Below, piece after piece: positions 41,764-54,590 of a stretch of 64,000 nt of DNA; position 1 is the first letter of the stretch; the number at the start of each line of letters is the position of its first letter. The notes under the pieces were generated by a model. The model had not been told where the DNA came from, made no database searches, and was given only the letters and a program-made list of their open reading frames with translations. Source of the stretch: Solwaraspora sp. WMMA2056 (lineage in GTDB: Bacteria; Actinomycetota; Actinomycetes; Mycobacteriales; Micromonosporaceae); contig NZ_CP128360.1 in the NCBI RefSeq assembly GCF_030345095.1, positions 5,022,001 to 5,086,000 of the forward strand, given 5' to 3'. Position numbers and translations under genes: made by a program.

Positions 41764-43764
41764 CTGGATGCGTACCGGCTGACCGGTCCGGCGGGCGGTG
41801 CGGGTGCCGGCCGCCGTTCGCAGGTGTCGGGCCAGCTCGGCCGCCTGCGACCGGCGGACCCGGATCAGCATCCGTTCCTGGCCGTCGGCCGCCGGCACCG
41901 GACCGAGCAGTTCGGCACCGTCCGGCATCCGCAACGCGGCCAGCAGCTCGTCGACCGCCTCGGCCGGTCCGGTCACGCTGGCCATCCGGGCCGCTGGCGG
42001 GAAACCCAGCTCGCGCCGGTCGGCGAGCTCGCGGGCCGCGAACCACCCGGGGTCCCAGCGCAGTAGCGCCTGCACCGGAGCGAGCCCGCCGTCGGCGATC
42101 ACCACCACCTGGCCGCCGTCGGTCGCCGGCCGGGCCAGCGCGGCGGCGGACAGCCAGCGGCGCAGCGTCTCCTCTCCGGCGCGCAGGTCGGCCCGGGTCA
42201 GCAACGCCCAGGTGTCCAGCAGCAGAACGGCACCGTAGCCGCCGGCGGCCACCGGCTCGGCCCCGGGGGTGGCGACCACCACCGCCGGGTCGGCCGGCAC
42301 CAAGGTCAGCACCTCGTCACGGCCGGAGGTCCGCACCGTGGTGCCGGGGAACGCCCGACCCAGCTCCTCGGCGGTACGCCGGGCACCGGTGACCGCGGCC
42401 CGGAGTCGCCGCCCCTGGCAGTGCGGACAGGCGTAGCCGGCGGCCGGCCGGCCACACCAGCGGCACTGTGCGGTGGCGGTCGCCGCCGGCAGGGCCAGCG
42501 GGCCGGCGCAATGCGGACAGCGGGCCGGGGTCCGGCAGTCCGCGCAGGACACGGCCGGCAGGTAGCCGCGCCGGGGCACCTGCACCAGCACCGGTGTCCC
42601 GGCCTGCAACGCCGTACGGGCGGCGGCAAAGGCCAGGCTGGGCAGTCGGGCGGTGGCGGCACCGGCGTCCCGGGCTAGTTGGGCGTCGTCGCCGGCCGGG
42701 GTGACCCGGGGGGCACGTCGCCGAACCGTCGCCCGGGCGGCGACGATCTCCCGGGCCCAGCCGGTCTCGACGAGCTGTTGTGCCTCGCCGGACCGGGCGA
42801 AGCCGCCGAGCAGTGCCGCGACCCCGCCCAGTTGTGCCCGGGTGAGCAGGACCTCCCGGGCGTGCGGGTACGGAGCGCGGGGTTCGGCGTGCACGTCGTC
42901 GCCGTCGTCCCAGATGGCGACCAGGCCCAGATCGGCGACCGGAGCGAACATCGCCGCCCGGGTGCCGACTACTACTTTCACCAGACCTCGGCTCGCCGCG
43001 AGGAACGCCCGGTAGCGGCGGGCCGGGCCGAGCGCCGCCGTGAGCACCACGTGCCGGCCGGCGCCGAGCGCCGAGCGCAGGGCCGTGTCCAGCCGGTCGA
43101 CGTCGCGTCCGTCCGGTAGCACCGCGACCGCGCCCCGGCCGGCCCGTACGGCGGCGGCGATCACCTCGGCGTACCGGGCCGGCCAGTCCTCGCCGGGCAG
43201 CGGGGCCCAGACGGCGCGGGCCGGTCGGCCGTCGGCGACGGCCCGCAGGAACGCCGGCCCGGACGGGTACGCCGCCCATCCGTCAGCGTCGCTCGACGCC
43301 GCGCCGGTCGGCACCGCACCGGACGACGCCGCGTCGGGCTCAGGCTGTTCGCAGTCGGCGGCACCGGACTCCGGTGCGCGGGGTTCCTGCTCGACCCGGG
43401 CGTGTCGCGGCGGCACCGCCAACCGCAACACGTCGGCCAGGTGTCCGGCGTACCGGTCGGCGACGGTCCGGGCCAGTCCGGCGATCTCCGCGCTGAGCAC
43501 CCGCTCCGGCGAGATCAGTTTGTCGAGGAAGACGAGCTTGCCGTCGTGGCCTGAGGTGGCGGCCCGTTCCAGCACCCACCCGGCCACCAGTTGGCCAGCG
43601 AAGCGGACCCGGACCCGGGTACCCGGCTGAACGCCGTCGTCGAGTTCAGCCGGGACCAGGTAGTCGAACGGCCGGTCGAGGTGCGCAAGTGGCACGTCCA
43701 CACAGATCCGCGCGACCGGCAGCCGGTCTGCCGGCTGCCGGTCGGTGCGCGCGCGGGTGGTCAC
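41740..43764 (-). CDS. priA: Primosomal protein N' (PriA), helicase-motif-degenerate
   Basis: A 674-residue replication-restart protein. The GTG start at 43764 gives VTTRARTDRQPADRLPVARICVDVPLAHLDRPFDYLVP; the last part is the N-terminal 3' DNA-binding domain. The Walker A loop is absent (LGAGRHVVLTAALGPARR) and the DEAH box is WDDGDD, so ATPase/helicase activity should be lost, as is general for actinobacterial PriA. The zinc-binding Cys clusters are kept: [13 protein letters not shown] and CRWCGRPAAGYACPHC (about 450-490). A variable Ser/Ala/Asp-rich insertion lies at about 135-175. It probably acts as a structural loader for DnaB at stalled forks. In the same direction as metK upstream, separated by a palindrome. 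Confidence 0.92.
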   Translation of the reverse strand: MTTRARTDRQPADRLPVARICVDVPLAHLDRPFDYLVPAELDDGVQPGTRVRVRFAGQLVAGWVLERAATSGHDGKLVFLDKLISPERVLSAEIAGLARTVADRYAGHLADVLRLAVPPRHARVEQEPRAPESGAADCEQPEPDAASSGAVPTGAASSDADGWAAYPSGPAFLRAVADGRPARAVWAPLPGEDWPARYAEVIAAAVRAGRGAVAVLPDGRDVDRLDTALRSALGAGRHVVLTAALGPARRYRAFLAASRGLVKVVVGTRAAMFAPVADLGLVAIWDDGDDVHAEPRAPYPHAREVLLTRAQLGGVAALLGGFARSGEAQQLVETGWAREIVAARATVRRRAPRVTPAGDDAQLARDAGAATARLPSLAFAAARTALQAGTPVLVQVPRRGYLPAVSCADCRTPARCPHCAGPLALPAATATAQCRWCGRPAAGYACPHCQGRRLRAAVTGARRTAEELGRAFPGTTVRTSGRDEVLTLVPADPAVVVATPGAEPVAAGGYGAVLLLDTWALLTRADLRAGEETLRRWLSAAALARPATDGGQVVVIADGGLAPVQALLRWDPGWFAARELADRRELGFPPAARMASVTGPAEAVDELLAALRMPDGAELLGPVPAADGQERMLIRVRRSQAAELARHLRTAAGTRTARRTGQPVRIQIDPLDLL

Positions 43765-43775
43765 CGCCTCATCCT

Positions 43776-43795
43776 GCCTGCCCGGCCGGGCAGGC
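43776..43795 (-). terminator. Perfect palindrome between metK and priA
   Basis: GCCTGCCCGGCCGGGCAGGC, an 8-bp stem with a GGCC loop as RNA, 36 bases beyond the metK stop and 12 before the priA start. It may partly terminate metK transcripts or shape priA translation. There is no T-run. Confidence 0.55.
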
Positions 43796-43830
43796 GGCGG
43801 GCGGCCCGCCAACCGACGACGCCGCTGGGA

Positions 43831-45027
43831 TCAGGCGCCAGCGGCGGACTTCAGATCCGCTGCCCGGTCCGTGCTCTCCCACGAGAACTCCGGCAACTCC
43901 CGACCGAAATGCCCGTACGCCGCCGTCGGTCGGTAGATCGGCCGCAGCAGGTCGAGATCCCGGATGATGGCCGCCGGCCGCAGATCGAACACCTCACCGA
44001 TCGCCCGCTCGATCCGCTCCACCGGCACCGTCTCCGTACCGAACGTCTCCACGAACAGGCTCACCGGATGCGCCTTGCCGATCGCGTACGCCACCTGCGC
44101 CTCGCACCGCTCCGCCAACCCCGCCGCGACCACGTTCTTCGCCACCCACCGCATCGCGTACGCCGCCGAACGGTCCACCTTCGACGGGTCCTTGCCCGAG
44201 AACGCCCCACCACCGTGCCGGGCGTACCCACCGTACGTGTCCACAATGATCTTCCGACCGGTCAGACCCGCGTCGCCCATCGGACCACCGATCTCGAACC
44301 GACCTGTAGGGTTCACCAACAACCGGTAACCCTCCGTGTCCAGCCCGAGTCCCTCCAGCTCCGGCCCGATCACGTGCTCGCGTACGTCCGGCGTCAACAG
44401 CGACTCCAGCGAGATGTCCGCCGCGTGCTGGCTCGACACCACCACCGTGTCCAACCGCACCGGACGCCACCCGTCGTACTCCACGGTCACCTGCGTCTTG
44501 CCGTCCGGCCGCAGGTACGGCACCGTCCCGTCCTTGCGGACCGCCGACAACCGTCGCGCCAACCGGTGCGCCAACGCGATCGGCAACGGCATCAGCTCGG
44601 GCGTCTCCGCACACGCGAACCCGAACATCATGCCCTGGTCGCCCGCGCCCTGCGCGTCCAACGCGTCATCGGCCGACTCACCGACCCGCAACTCGATCGC
44701 CGTGTCCACCCCCTGCGCGATGTCCGGCGACTGCGCACCGATCGACACACTCACCCCGCACGACGCCCCGTCGAACCCCTTCTTCGACGAGTCGTACCCG
44801 ATCCCCAGGATCGTCTCCCGCACGATCGCCGGAATATCGGCGTACGCCTGCGTGGTGACCTCCCCGGCCACATGCACCTGACCGGTGGTGATCAACGTCT
44901 CCACAGCGACCCGCGACCGCGGGTCCTGCGCCAGCAACGCATCAAGAATCCCGTCACTGATCTGGTCAGCGATCTTGTCCGGATGACCCTCCGTCACAGA
45001 CTCGGAGGTGAAAAGGCGGCGTGACAC
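43831..45027 (-). CDS. metK: S-adenosylmethionine synthetase
   Basis: About 398 residues. Makes SAM from methionine and ATP in the cytosol. The start is GTG at 45027 because AAGGAG stands just before it and the product then begins [22 protein letters not shown], the family start; the in-frame ATG 24 bases upstream lacks a site. Signatures: [13 protein letters not shown] (ATP/Mg), [45 protein letters not shown] (the GAGDQG hexapeptide) and [16 protein letters not shown] (phosphate loop). No SAM riboswitch signature was seen upstream. It follows coaBC by 79 bases. Confidence 0.97.
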   Translation of the reverse strand: MSRRLFTSESVTEGHPDKIADQISDGILDALLAQDPRSRVAVETLITTGQVHVAGEVTTQAYADIPAIVRETILGIGYDSSKKGFDGASCGVSVSIGAQSPDIAQGVDTAIELRVGESADDALDAQGAGDQGMMFGFACAETPELMPLPIALAHRLARRLSAVRKDGTVPYLRPDGKTQVTVEYDGWRPVRLDTVVVSSQHAADISLESLLTPDVREHVIGPELEGLGLDTEGYRLLVNPTGRFEIGGPMGDAGLTGRKIIVDTYGGYARHGGGAFSGKDPSKVDRSAAYAMRWVAKNVVAAGLAERCEAQVAYAIGKAHPVSLFVETFGTETVPVERIERAIGEVFDLRPAAIIRDLDLLRPIYRPTAAYGHFGRELPEFSWESTDRAADLKSAAGA

Positions 45028-45106
45028 GGTACTCCTTGATTCCGAAGTCATTGGTTCACGGCAGTCTAGTCACCAACGCCGGTGTCTGGCGCCTCGCTGA
45101 GCAACG

Positions 45107-46408
45107 TCACTGCGCCGAGGCCGGCGCCGCTGGCGGTGGACGGTCGGCCCCACCACCGGCGGGACGGGGCAGTCGGTCCCGGACGATGTCCCACACGTCG
45201 TCGGCGAGTCGGGCCTTGCTGCGCTCGTCGAGCACGGCGACCGTGCCGTCGGCATCGAGCACGGTCGCGGCGTTGGCGTCGGCACCGAAGACCCGGTCGA
45301 CGCCGACCTGGTTGGCCACGATCAGGTCGGCGCGTTTGCGCACCAGTTTCGCCCGGGCGTTCGCCATCAGGTCACCCGTTTCGGCGGCGAACGCGACCAG
45401 CAGCTGCCCCGGCCGTTTCGCCGCGCCCAGTTCAGCGGCGATGTCCGGATTGGTGACGAGTTCGATTACCGGCGGACGACCGGAATCGCCCTTCTTAATC
45501 TTTTCGGGCGTGTAGGTGGCCGGCCGGAAGTCCGCCGGTGCGGCGGCCATCACCACGACGTCGGCGTACCGCGCGGCGGCGAGCGTCGCGACCCGCAGCT
45601 CCTCGGTGCTGCCCACCCGGATCAGCTCCACCCCGGCGGGATCAGGCAGCGTCACGTTCGCGGCGATCAACGTGACCTGGGCGCCCCGGGCGGCGGCGGT
45701 ACGGGCGAACGCGTACCCCTGCTTGCCGGACGACCGGTTGCCGATGAACCGGACCGGGTCGAGTGGTTCGCGCGTCCCGCCGGCGGTCACCACCACCCGC
45801 CGCCCGGCCAGGTCGGCCGGCTGGGTGCCGGGGCGCTCCAGTACCTCGCGCAGGAGCTCGAAGATCTGCGCCGGTGCCGGCAGCCGGCCCTTGCCCGAGT
45901 CGGCCCCGGTGAGCCGGCCGACGGCCGGCTCGATGACCCGGACCCCCCGGGCCCGCAGCACCGCCACGTTGTGGACGGTCGCCGGGTGCTCCCACATCTC
46001 GGTGTGCATCGCCGGAGCGAGCACCACCGGGCAGCGGGCGGTCAGCAGAGTGCTGGTGAGCAGGTCGTCGGCGAGCCCGTGCGCGGCGCGGGCGATCAGG
46101 TCCGCAGTCGCCGGGGCGACCACGACCAGATCCGCCTGCTGCCCGAGGCGTACATGCGGCACCTCGTGGACGTCGCTCCAGACGTCGTCGGCGACCGGCT
46201 GCCCGGACAACGCCGACCAGGTCGGCGCACCGACGAAGCGCAACGCGGCCACGGTCGGCACCACCCGCACCTGGTGGCCCGACTCGGTCAGCAGGCGGAG
46301 CAGTTCGCAGGCCTTGTATGCGGCGATCCCGCCGCCGACGCCGAGAACGACCCGGGCCGGCCCACGGCCCGTTGGGGCGCCGTCAGGGCCCGCTGGGGCG
46401 CCGCTCAG
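45107..46408 (-). CDS. coaBC: CoaBC phosphopantothenoylcysteine synthetase/decarboxylase, apparent CTG start
   Basis: A 433-residue bifunctional enzyme of CoA synthesis. The reading frame encodes the normal N terminus [27 protein letters not shown], so translation must begin upstream of it, but the frame holds no ATG, GTG or TTG before that point. CTG at 46408 overlaps the rpoZ stop codon as CTGA, the same four-base coupling used elsewhere in this operon, and gives (M)[22 protein letters not shown]. The flavin decarboxylase half has [15 protein letters not shown] and [13 protein letters not shown] (PXMNXXMW-like); the CTP-dependent synthetase half starts about 205 ([32 protein letters not shown]) and has [16 protein letters not shown] and [14 protein letters not shown]. 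Function certain, start inferred. Confidence 0.93.
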   Translation of the reverse strand: MSGAPAGPDGAPTGRGPARVVLGVGGGIAAYKACELLRLLTESGHQVRVVPTVAALRFVGAPTWSALSGQPVADDVWSDVHEVPHVRLGQQADLVVVAPATADLIARAAHGLADDLLTSTLLTARCPVVLAPAMHTEMWEHPATVHNVAVLRARGVRVIEPAVGRLTGADSGKGRLPAPAQIFELLREVLERPGTQPADLAGRRVVVTAGGTREPLDPVRFIGNRSSGKQGYAFARTAAARGAQVTLIAANVTLPDPAGVELIRVGSTEELRVATLAAARYADVVVMAAAPADFRPATYTPEKIKKGDSGRPPVIELVTNPDIAAELGAAKRPGQLLVAFAAETGDLMANARAKLVRKRADLIVANQVGVDRVFGADANAATVLDADGTVAVLDERSKARLADDVWDIVRDRLPRPAGGGADRPPPAAPASAQ

Positions 46409-46668
46409 GGCTGGTCGGTGGGCTCGGCGACGAGCAGGCCGGAGTTGATCTCCCGCATGGCGATGGAGAGCGGCTTCTCCTGCGGGGTGGTCTCGACCAG
46501 CGGGCCGACGTACTCCAGCAGGCCCTCGCCGAGCTGGCTGTAGTAGGCGTTGACCTGACGGGCACGCTTGGCGGCGAAGATCACCAGGGCGTACTTCGAG
46601 GAGGTCTTCTCCAGCAGCTCGTCGATGGGCGGGTTGGTGATGCCTTCCGGGCTGGCGATGGATCCCAC
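46405..46668 (-). CDS. rpoZ: RNA polymerase omega subunit
   Basis: An 87-residue omega subunit that assists assembly and stability of RNA polymerase. GTG start at 46668 with AGAGG upstream. Typical sequence: [35 protein letters not shown] (helices binding beta-prime) and [15 protein letters not shown]. The C-terminal tail ends EPTDQP with the stop overlapping the coaBC CTG. Between gmk and coaBC, the standard actinobacterial order. Confidence 0.96.
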   Translation of the reverse strand: MGSIASPEGITNPPIDELLEKTSSKYALVIFAAKRARQVNAYYSQLGEGLLEYVGPLVETTPQEKPLSIAMREINSGLLVAEPTDQP

Positions 46669-46761
46669 GGATGCAACCTCTGTGTCGTCGAGTCAGGTGT
46701 GTCGCCGGGTCAGACCGTGCGCTGGATCAGACCGTACGCTCAGTCGGACCGTACGGGTGAG

Positions 46762-47364
46762 TCAGGCCGTGTGCTGTGGATGTACCGGCGTCAATAACGA
46801 TGAACCGAGCAATCCTACCAGCTCGGCGGCGGCCCGCCCGACCTGGTCGTTGACCACGGTCACGTCGAACTCCTGCTCGGCGGCGAGTTCCTCGTCGGCA
46901 TGCGCAAGCCGGCGACGGATCGTCTCCTCGTCGTCCGTGCCCCGCCCGACGAGCCGCCGTTTGAGCTCCTCGACACTGGGCGGAGCGAGGAACACCAACT
47001 GGGCCTCGGGCATCGCCTTACGGACCTGCCGGGCACCCTGCAGGTCGATCTTGAGCAGGACCGGCTCACCGGCGTGCAGCCGCTGCTCCACGGCGCTGCG
47101 CGGCGTGCCGTACAGGTTTCCGGCGAACTCGGCCCATTCGAGCAGCTGCCCGCTGGCGGCCATCCGCTCGAACTCGGGCCGGTCGACGAAGTAGTAGTGA
47201 ACGCCGTCAACCTCGTAGTCCCGCATCGGGCGGGTGGTCACCGAGACGGACAGCCAGATCCAGGGCGAGCGCGCCCGGATCAGCTCGATCACGCTGTCCT
47301 TGCCGACCCCGGAGGGGCCGGAGAGGACCGTGAGCCGAGCTGCCGGGCGCGCGTCGTCATACAT
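46762..47364 (-). CDS. gmk: Guanylate kinase
   Basis: About 200 residues; phosphorylates GMP to GDP. P-loop [17 protein letters not shown]-binding segment [41 protein letters not shown] and lid region [19 protein letters not shown] at 47364 was chosen; GTG two codons upstream is possible. The C-terminal tail ([11 protein letters not shown]) is short. Between mihF and rpoZ in the core operon. Confidence 0.96.
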   Translation of the reverse strand: MYDDARPAARLTVLSGPSGVGKDSVIELIRARSPWIWLSVSVTTRPMRDYEVDGVHYYFVDRPEFERMAASGQLLEWAEFAGNLYGTPRSAVEQRLHAGEPVLLKIDLQGARQVRKAMPEAQLVFLAPPSVEELKRRLVGRGTDDEETIRRRLAHADEELAAEQEFDVTVVNDQVGRAAAELVGLLGSSLLTPVHPQHTA

Positions 47365-47396
47365 GGTCACTGCTTGTTTCTACACCCTGCCGCGAG

Positions 47397-47714
47397 TCAG
47401 TTCGCGGCGAACTCCCCGAGCAGGGCCTTGCGCTGCTGGTCGCCGAGGCCACGGAGGCGACGGCTGTCGGCGATCTTGAGCTTCTCCATGATCTGGGTCG
47501 CCCGGATCTTGCCGATGCCCGGCATCGCCTGCAGCACGGCGGAAACCTTCAGCTTGCCGACAACGTCGTCGGACTCCGCCCGGTCGAGCACGGCGGCGAG
47601 GGTGGTCTTGCCCTGCTTGAGCTGCTCCTTCAACTCAGCACGGGCCTTACGGATCTCCGCGGCCTTCTCCAGCGCGGCTGCACGCTGTTCGGGGGTCAGT
47701 GACGGGAGCGGCAC
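47397..47714 (-). CDS. mihF: Actinobacterial integration host factor MihF
   Basis: A 105-residue nucleoid protein. GTG start at 47714 after GAGGAG. Sequence: PLPSLTPEQRAAALEKAAEIRKARAELKEQLKQG (long helix) then a helix-two-turn-helix with VLQAMPGIGKIRATQIMEKLKIADSRRLRGLGDQQRKALL, the highly conserved DNA-binding part. It bends and compacts DNA; the family is unrelated in sequence to enterobacterial IHF. Its own promoter lies upstream. Confidence 0.96.
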   Translation of the reverse strand: MPLPSLTPEQRAAALEKAAEIRKARAELKEQLKQGKTTLAAVLDRAESDDVVGKLKVSAVLQAMPGIGKIRATQIMEKLKIADSRRLRGLGDQQRKALLGEFAAN

Positions 47715-47818
47715 CAGTTCTCCTCAGGTCCCTATCGCGACGGGCGGATCGCACCGCCGCATCTGTGAAACGTGGTGTGGCTGGGCCCCAAAGGGGCATG
47801 TGGTTCCCAGCGCCGGGA

Positions 47819-47847
47819 AAACTAGCGGTCAGCGACGTTTTCGGCAA
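47819..47847 (-). promoter_or_regulatory. Probable promoter of mihF-gmk-rpoZ
   Basis: Read on the minus strand: TTGCCG (47847-47842), exactly 17 bases, TAGTTT (47824-47819). It lies about 105 bases before the mihF start and after the pyrF stop, so mihF, gmk, rpoZ and coaBC can be expressed apart from the pyrimidine genes. A short GCCCC-AAA-GGGGC stem sits in the resulting leader at about 47786-47798. Confidence 0.65.
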
Positions 47848-47889
47848 CGTGGGACCCCCTCGATCACTGCGTGGTGATGGATCGCTCAC

Positions 47890-48729
47890 TCAGATCGCAG
47901 GGTCCAGGGCGGCCCGACACTTAGCAAGCGTATGTTCGGCCGAAGCCCGCAACGCCGCCACTTCCGGCCCGCTGCGCAGCACCTGTCGCGAGTACGAGGG
48001 CAGGACTGCGGAAAGCGCTTGCCCAAACACGGTGCGCAGGTCCTCGGGCCGACCACCCTGCTCACCGAGGCCCGGCGCGAGCAGCGGGCCATTGACGTTC
48101 GACAGTTCGTGACCGGTGTCGCCAACGGTCGCCCCGACCACCAGACCGAAACTGCCAATGGGCTGCGCACCCGCGTTGAGCTGCGAAATCTCATCGATCA
48201 CCGTCTGCGCGACTGTGCGCCCATCGGACAGTCGTGCATGTTGCACCTGACGGCCTTCCGGATTCGAGGTCAACGCGAGCACGAAGACGCCACCGCCGTG
48301 TTCGGCAGCCGACTCGAACATCGGCGCCAACGCGCCGACCCCCAGAAACGGGCTGGCCGTGACCGCGTCGGCGGCCAACGGACTGGCCGGATCGAGATAC
48401 GCCGAGGCATACGCGGCGGCCGTGGACCCGATGTCGCCCCGCTTCACATCGAGCAGGACGAGCACCCCGGCGTCGCGCAACTGTCGGATAGTTGACTCAA
48501 GCACGGCGATGCCGGCGGACCCGAAACGTTCGAAGAACGCCGACTGTGGCTTGGCCACCGCGACCACGTCACCGAGCGCGTCGACCACCGTCGCGGTGAA
48601 CCGCGCGAGGCCGTCGACGTCGTCGGGCAGACCCCACTGGGCCAGTAGCTGCGGGTGCGGGTCGATGCCCACGCACAGCGGACCACGGACGGCCACCGCC
48701 CGGTGCAGCCGCTCGCCAAAGGTCTCCAT
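47890..48729 (-). CDS. pyrF: Orotidine-5'-phosphate decarboxylase (type 2)
   Basis: A 279-residue enzyme that converts OMP to UMP, the last pathway step. ATG at 48729 after AGGAGG. The active-site motif is LLDVKRGDIGSTAAAYA, typical of the long (type 2, mycobacterial) form; also CVGIDPHPQLLAQWGL, AVAKPQSAFFERFG, and VVGATVGDTGHEL. Near the end of the pyr run, downstream of bioA rather than directly of pyrD. Confidence 0.97.
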   Translation of the reverse strand: METFGERLHRAVAVRGPLCVGIDPHPQLLAQWGLPDDVDGLARFTATVVDALGDVVAVAKPQSAFFERFGSAGIAVLESTIRQLRDAGVLVLLDVKRGDIGSTAAAYASAYLDPASPLAADAVTASPFLGVGALAPMFESAAEHGGGVFVLALTSNPEGRQVQHARLSDGRTVAQTVIDEISQLNAGAQPIGSFGLVVGATVGDTGHELSNVNGPLLAPGLGEQGGRPEDLRTVFGQALSAVLPSYSRQVLRSGPEVAALRASAEHTLAKCRAALDPAI

Positions 48730-48784
48730 CGGTTGCCTCCTTGTCCGGCGGTCCGGCACGCGGACCGGCGAAAGCCGGCCGGGG

Positions 48785-50185
48785 TCATCCTCGGCGCGGT
48801 ACCGCTGCGGCCGCAGCCGCCATCGCACGGGCGATCCGCGCGACGTCGTCGTCGTCGGTCAGGTACGGCGGCATCGTGTAGATCAGGTCCCGGAAGGGCC
48901 GCAACCAGACTCCCTCGGCCACCGCCGCGTCGGTCGCCGCCGCCACGTCGACCGGACGGTCGAGCTGCACCACCCCGATGGCGCCGAGCACCCGTACGTC
49001 ACGCACCCCGGGCAGCGCCGCGACCGGAGCCAGGCCCGCCCGCAGGCCGGCCTCGATCCGACGTACGGCGTGCTGCCAGTACGGCCCGGCCGCCGGCCCA
49101 CCGGTGGCCGCCGGCGGACCGGTCACCGCGCCGCCGGGCCCGCAGGCCGCAGTGTCCGCAGCGACCGGAGCCCGCAGCAGGTCGATCGAGGCGTTGGCCA
49201 CCGCGCAGGCCAACGGGTTGCCCATGAAGGTGGGTCCGTGCGCCAGCACCCCGTCGGCGGAGATACCGGCGGCCACCTCGGGCGTACACAGCGCGGCGGC
49301 CAGTGTCAGGTACCCACCGGTCAACGCCTTACCGACACAGAGCACGTCAGGGGTGACACCGGCATGCTCGGCGGCGAAGAACGCGCCGGTACGGCCGAAG
49401 CCGGTAGCGATCTCGTCGAAGATCAGCAGTACGTCGTGCGCCGTGGTCACCTCCCGCAGCGCCCGTAGATACCCCGGGTGGTGGAAGCGCATCCCGCCGG
49501 TGCCCTGCACCACCGGCTCGACGATCACCGCAGCGATCTCGTCGGCGTGCCGGGCGATCCCGTCGACCAGCTCGGCGAGATAGCCCTCGTCAGGGGCCGC
49601 GCCGAAGTCCGCCGGCGGGGCGGACACGAACACCTGAGCCGGCAGCACCCCCCGCCACAGGTGGTGCATCCCGCCCTCGGGGTCGCAGACGCTCATCGGA
49701 TGGAAGGTGTCGCCGTGGTAGCCGCCCCGCCAGGTGGCCAGCCGTCGCTTACCGGGCCGCCCCCGGGCCAGCTGGTACTGCAGGCACATCTTGATCGCGA
49801 CCTCGACGCTGACCGAGCCGGAGTCGCAGAGAAAGACGTGCTCCAGGCCGGACGGGGTGATCTGCGCCAGGGTGTGCGCGAGCCGGACCGCCGGCTCGTG
49901 GGTCAGGCCGCCGAACATCACGTGCGCCATCCGGCCCAGCTGGTCGGTGACGGCCGCGTCGAGCACCGGGTGCCGGTAGCCGTGCACGGCCGCCCACCAC
50001 GACGACATCCCGTCGACCAGCTCCCGGCCGTCGGCCAGCCGCAACCGGACCCCGGCAGCGCTGTCCACCAGGTACGGTGCGACAGCCGGCGGCAGCGCGG
50101 CGTACGGGTGCCAGACGTGCCGGCGGTCGATGTCGAGCAGCTGCGCCGGCGGCCACCCACCGGCCACCGGCCGCTGTGCGCTCAT
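48785..50185 (-). CDS. bioA: Adenosylmethionine-8-amino-7-oxononanoate aminotransferase
   Basis: A 466-residue PLP enzyme making 7,8-diaminopelargonate in biotin synthesis, with SAM as amino donor. BioA features: [65 protein letters not shown] (PLP Asp), and [16 protein letters not shown] (Schiff-base Lys). A low-complexity insertion of about 25 residues ([21 protein letters not shown]) lies at about 353-373 and is not usual. The ATG overlaps the pyrD stop (ATGA). Other bio genes are not in view; its place inside the pyrimidine operon is unexpected. Confidence 0.95.
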   Translation of the reverse strand: MSAQRPVAGGWPPAQLLDIDRRHVWHPYAALPPAVAPYLVDSAAGVRLRLADGRELVDGMSSWWAAVHGYRHPVLDAAVTDQLGRMAHVMFGGLTHEPAVRLAHTLAQITPSGLEHVFLCDSGSVSVEVAIKMCLQYQLARGRPGKRRLATWRGGYHGDTFHPMSVCDPEGGMHHLWRGVLPAQVFVSAPPADFGAAPDEGYLAELVDGIARHADEIAAVIVEPVVQGTGGMRFHHPGYLRALREVTTAHDVLLIFDEIATGFGRTGAFFAAEHAGVTPDVLCVGKALTGGYLTLAAALCTPEVAAGISADGVLAHGPTFMGNPLACAVANASIDLLRAPVAADTAACGPGGAVTGPPAATGGPAAGPYWQHAVRRIEAGLRAGLAPVAALPGVRDVRVLGAIGVVQLDRPVDVAAATDAAVAEGVWLRPFRDLIYTMPPYLTDDDDVARIARAMAAAAAAVPRRG

Positions 50186-51248
50186 CGCCCCCGTACCCGC
50201 CGCACGATCGCCCGGACCAGCGCCGGCCCCCGGTAGATGAACCCGGTGTAGAGCTGCACCAGGCTGGCCCCGGCGTCGAACATCCGGGCCGCGTCGTCCG
50301 GGTCGAGGACGCCGCCGACCCCGATGATCGGCAACGCGCCGTCGGTCTCCCGGTGGACGAAGGAGACCACCTCGCGGGCCCGGTCGGTCAGCGGACGGCC
50401 GGACAGCCCGCCGGCCTGCTGCGCCGCGCCGGTGTCAGCGGCGGCCAGGCCGGCGCGCGACAAGGTGGTGTTGGTGGCGACGACCCCCGCCGCTCCCCGG
50501 GCCAGGCAGACCTCCAGCAGTTCGGCGATGGCCGGCTCGGACAGGTCCGGTGCGATCTTGACCAGGATCGGACGCTCGCCCACCAGCATCGCCAGCAGTG
50601 TGTCGAGGTGTTCCCGGTCCTGCAGCTGCCGCAGCCCCGGGGTGTTCGGCGAGGAGACGTTGATCACAAAATACTGTCCGTAGCCGCTGAGCGCCTTGTA
50701 CGACGCCAGATAGTCGTCCACCGCCTCCTCGATCGGGACGACCTTCGACTTGCCCAGCGAGATGCCCAGCGGCACCGGACGGTCGGCGTACGCCGGGTGG
50801 GCCCGGCCGAACCCGCGCCGCTGCTCCAGCCGGCCGAGGACGGCGAGCCGGTCGGCGAGCGCCTCGGCACCGGCGTTGTTGAAGCCCATCCGGTTGATCA
50901 CCGCCTCACTGGCCGGCAACCGGAACAGCCGGGGACGGGGGTTGCCCGGCTGTGCCTGGGCGGTGACGGTGCCGACCTCGACGAAGCCGAAGCCGAGCGC
51001 CGGCCAGGCCGGCAGCGCCAGGCCGTCCTTGTCCATCCCGGCGGCCAGCCCGACCGGGTTGGGAAAGTCGACCCCGAAGACGGTACGCGGCGCGGCCACC
51101 GCGTACCGGGCGCGCAGTGCGGCCAGCGCCACCGGATGCCGCGACAGCGTGGCCAGCCGGTGCAGCGTCCACTCGTGGGCGGCCTCGGCGTCGCCGCCAC
51201 CGAGACGGAACAACGCCGAACGGGCCAGCCGGTAGCCGCCCCCGCCGC

Positions 51249-51252
<4 letters not shown>
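50182..51252 (-). CDS. pyrD: Dihydroorotate dehydrogenase (quinone, class 2)
   Basis: A 356-residue membrane-associated flavoprotein oxidising dihydroorotate to orotate with quinone. GTG start overlapping the carB stop (GTGA). An N-terminal amphipathic helix ([29 protein letters not shown]) is the class 2 quinone-tunnel element. FMN and substrate motifs: [43 protein letters not shown] (catalytic Ser), [20 protein letters not shown], and [13 protein letters not shown]. Coupled between carB and bioA. Confidence 0.97.

Positions 51253-54582
<3,330 letters not shown>

Positions 54583-54590
<8 letters not shown>

Noticed and set aside
45028-45106. SAM riboswitch upstream of metK
   Set aside because: Only 79 bases separate coaBC and metK, with no SAM-I or SAM-II core; metK is read through from the operon.
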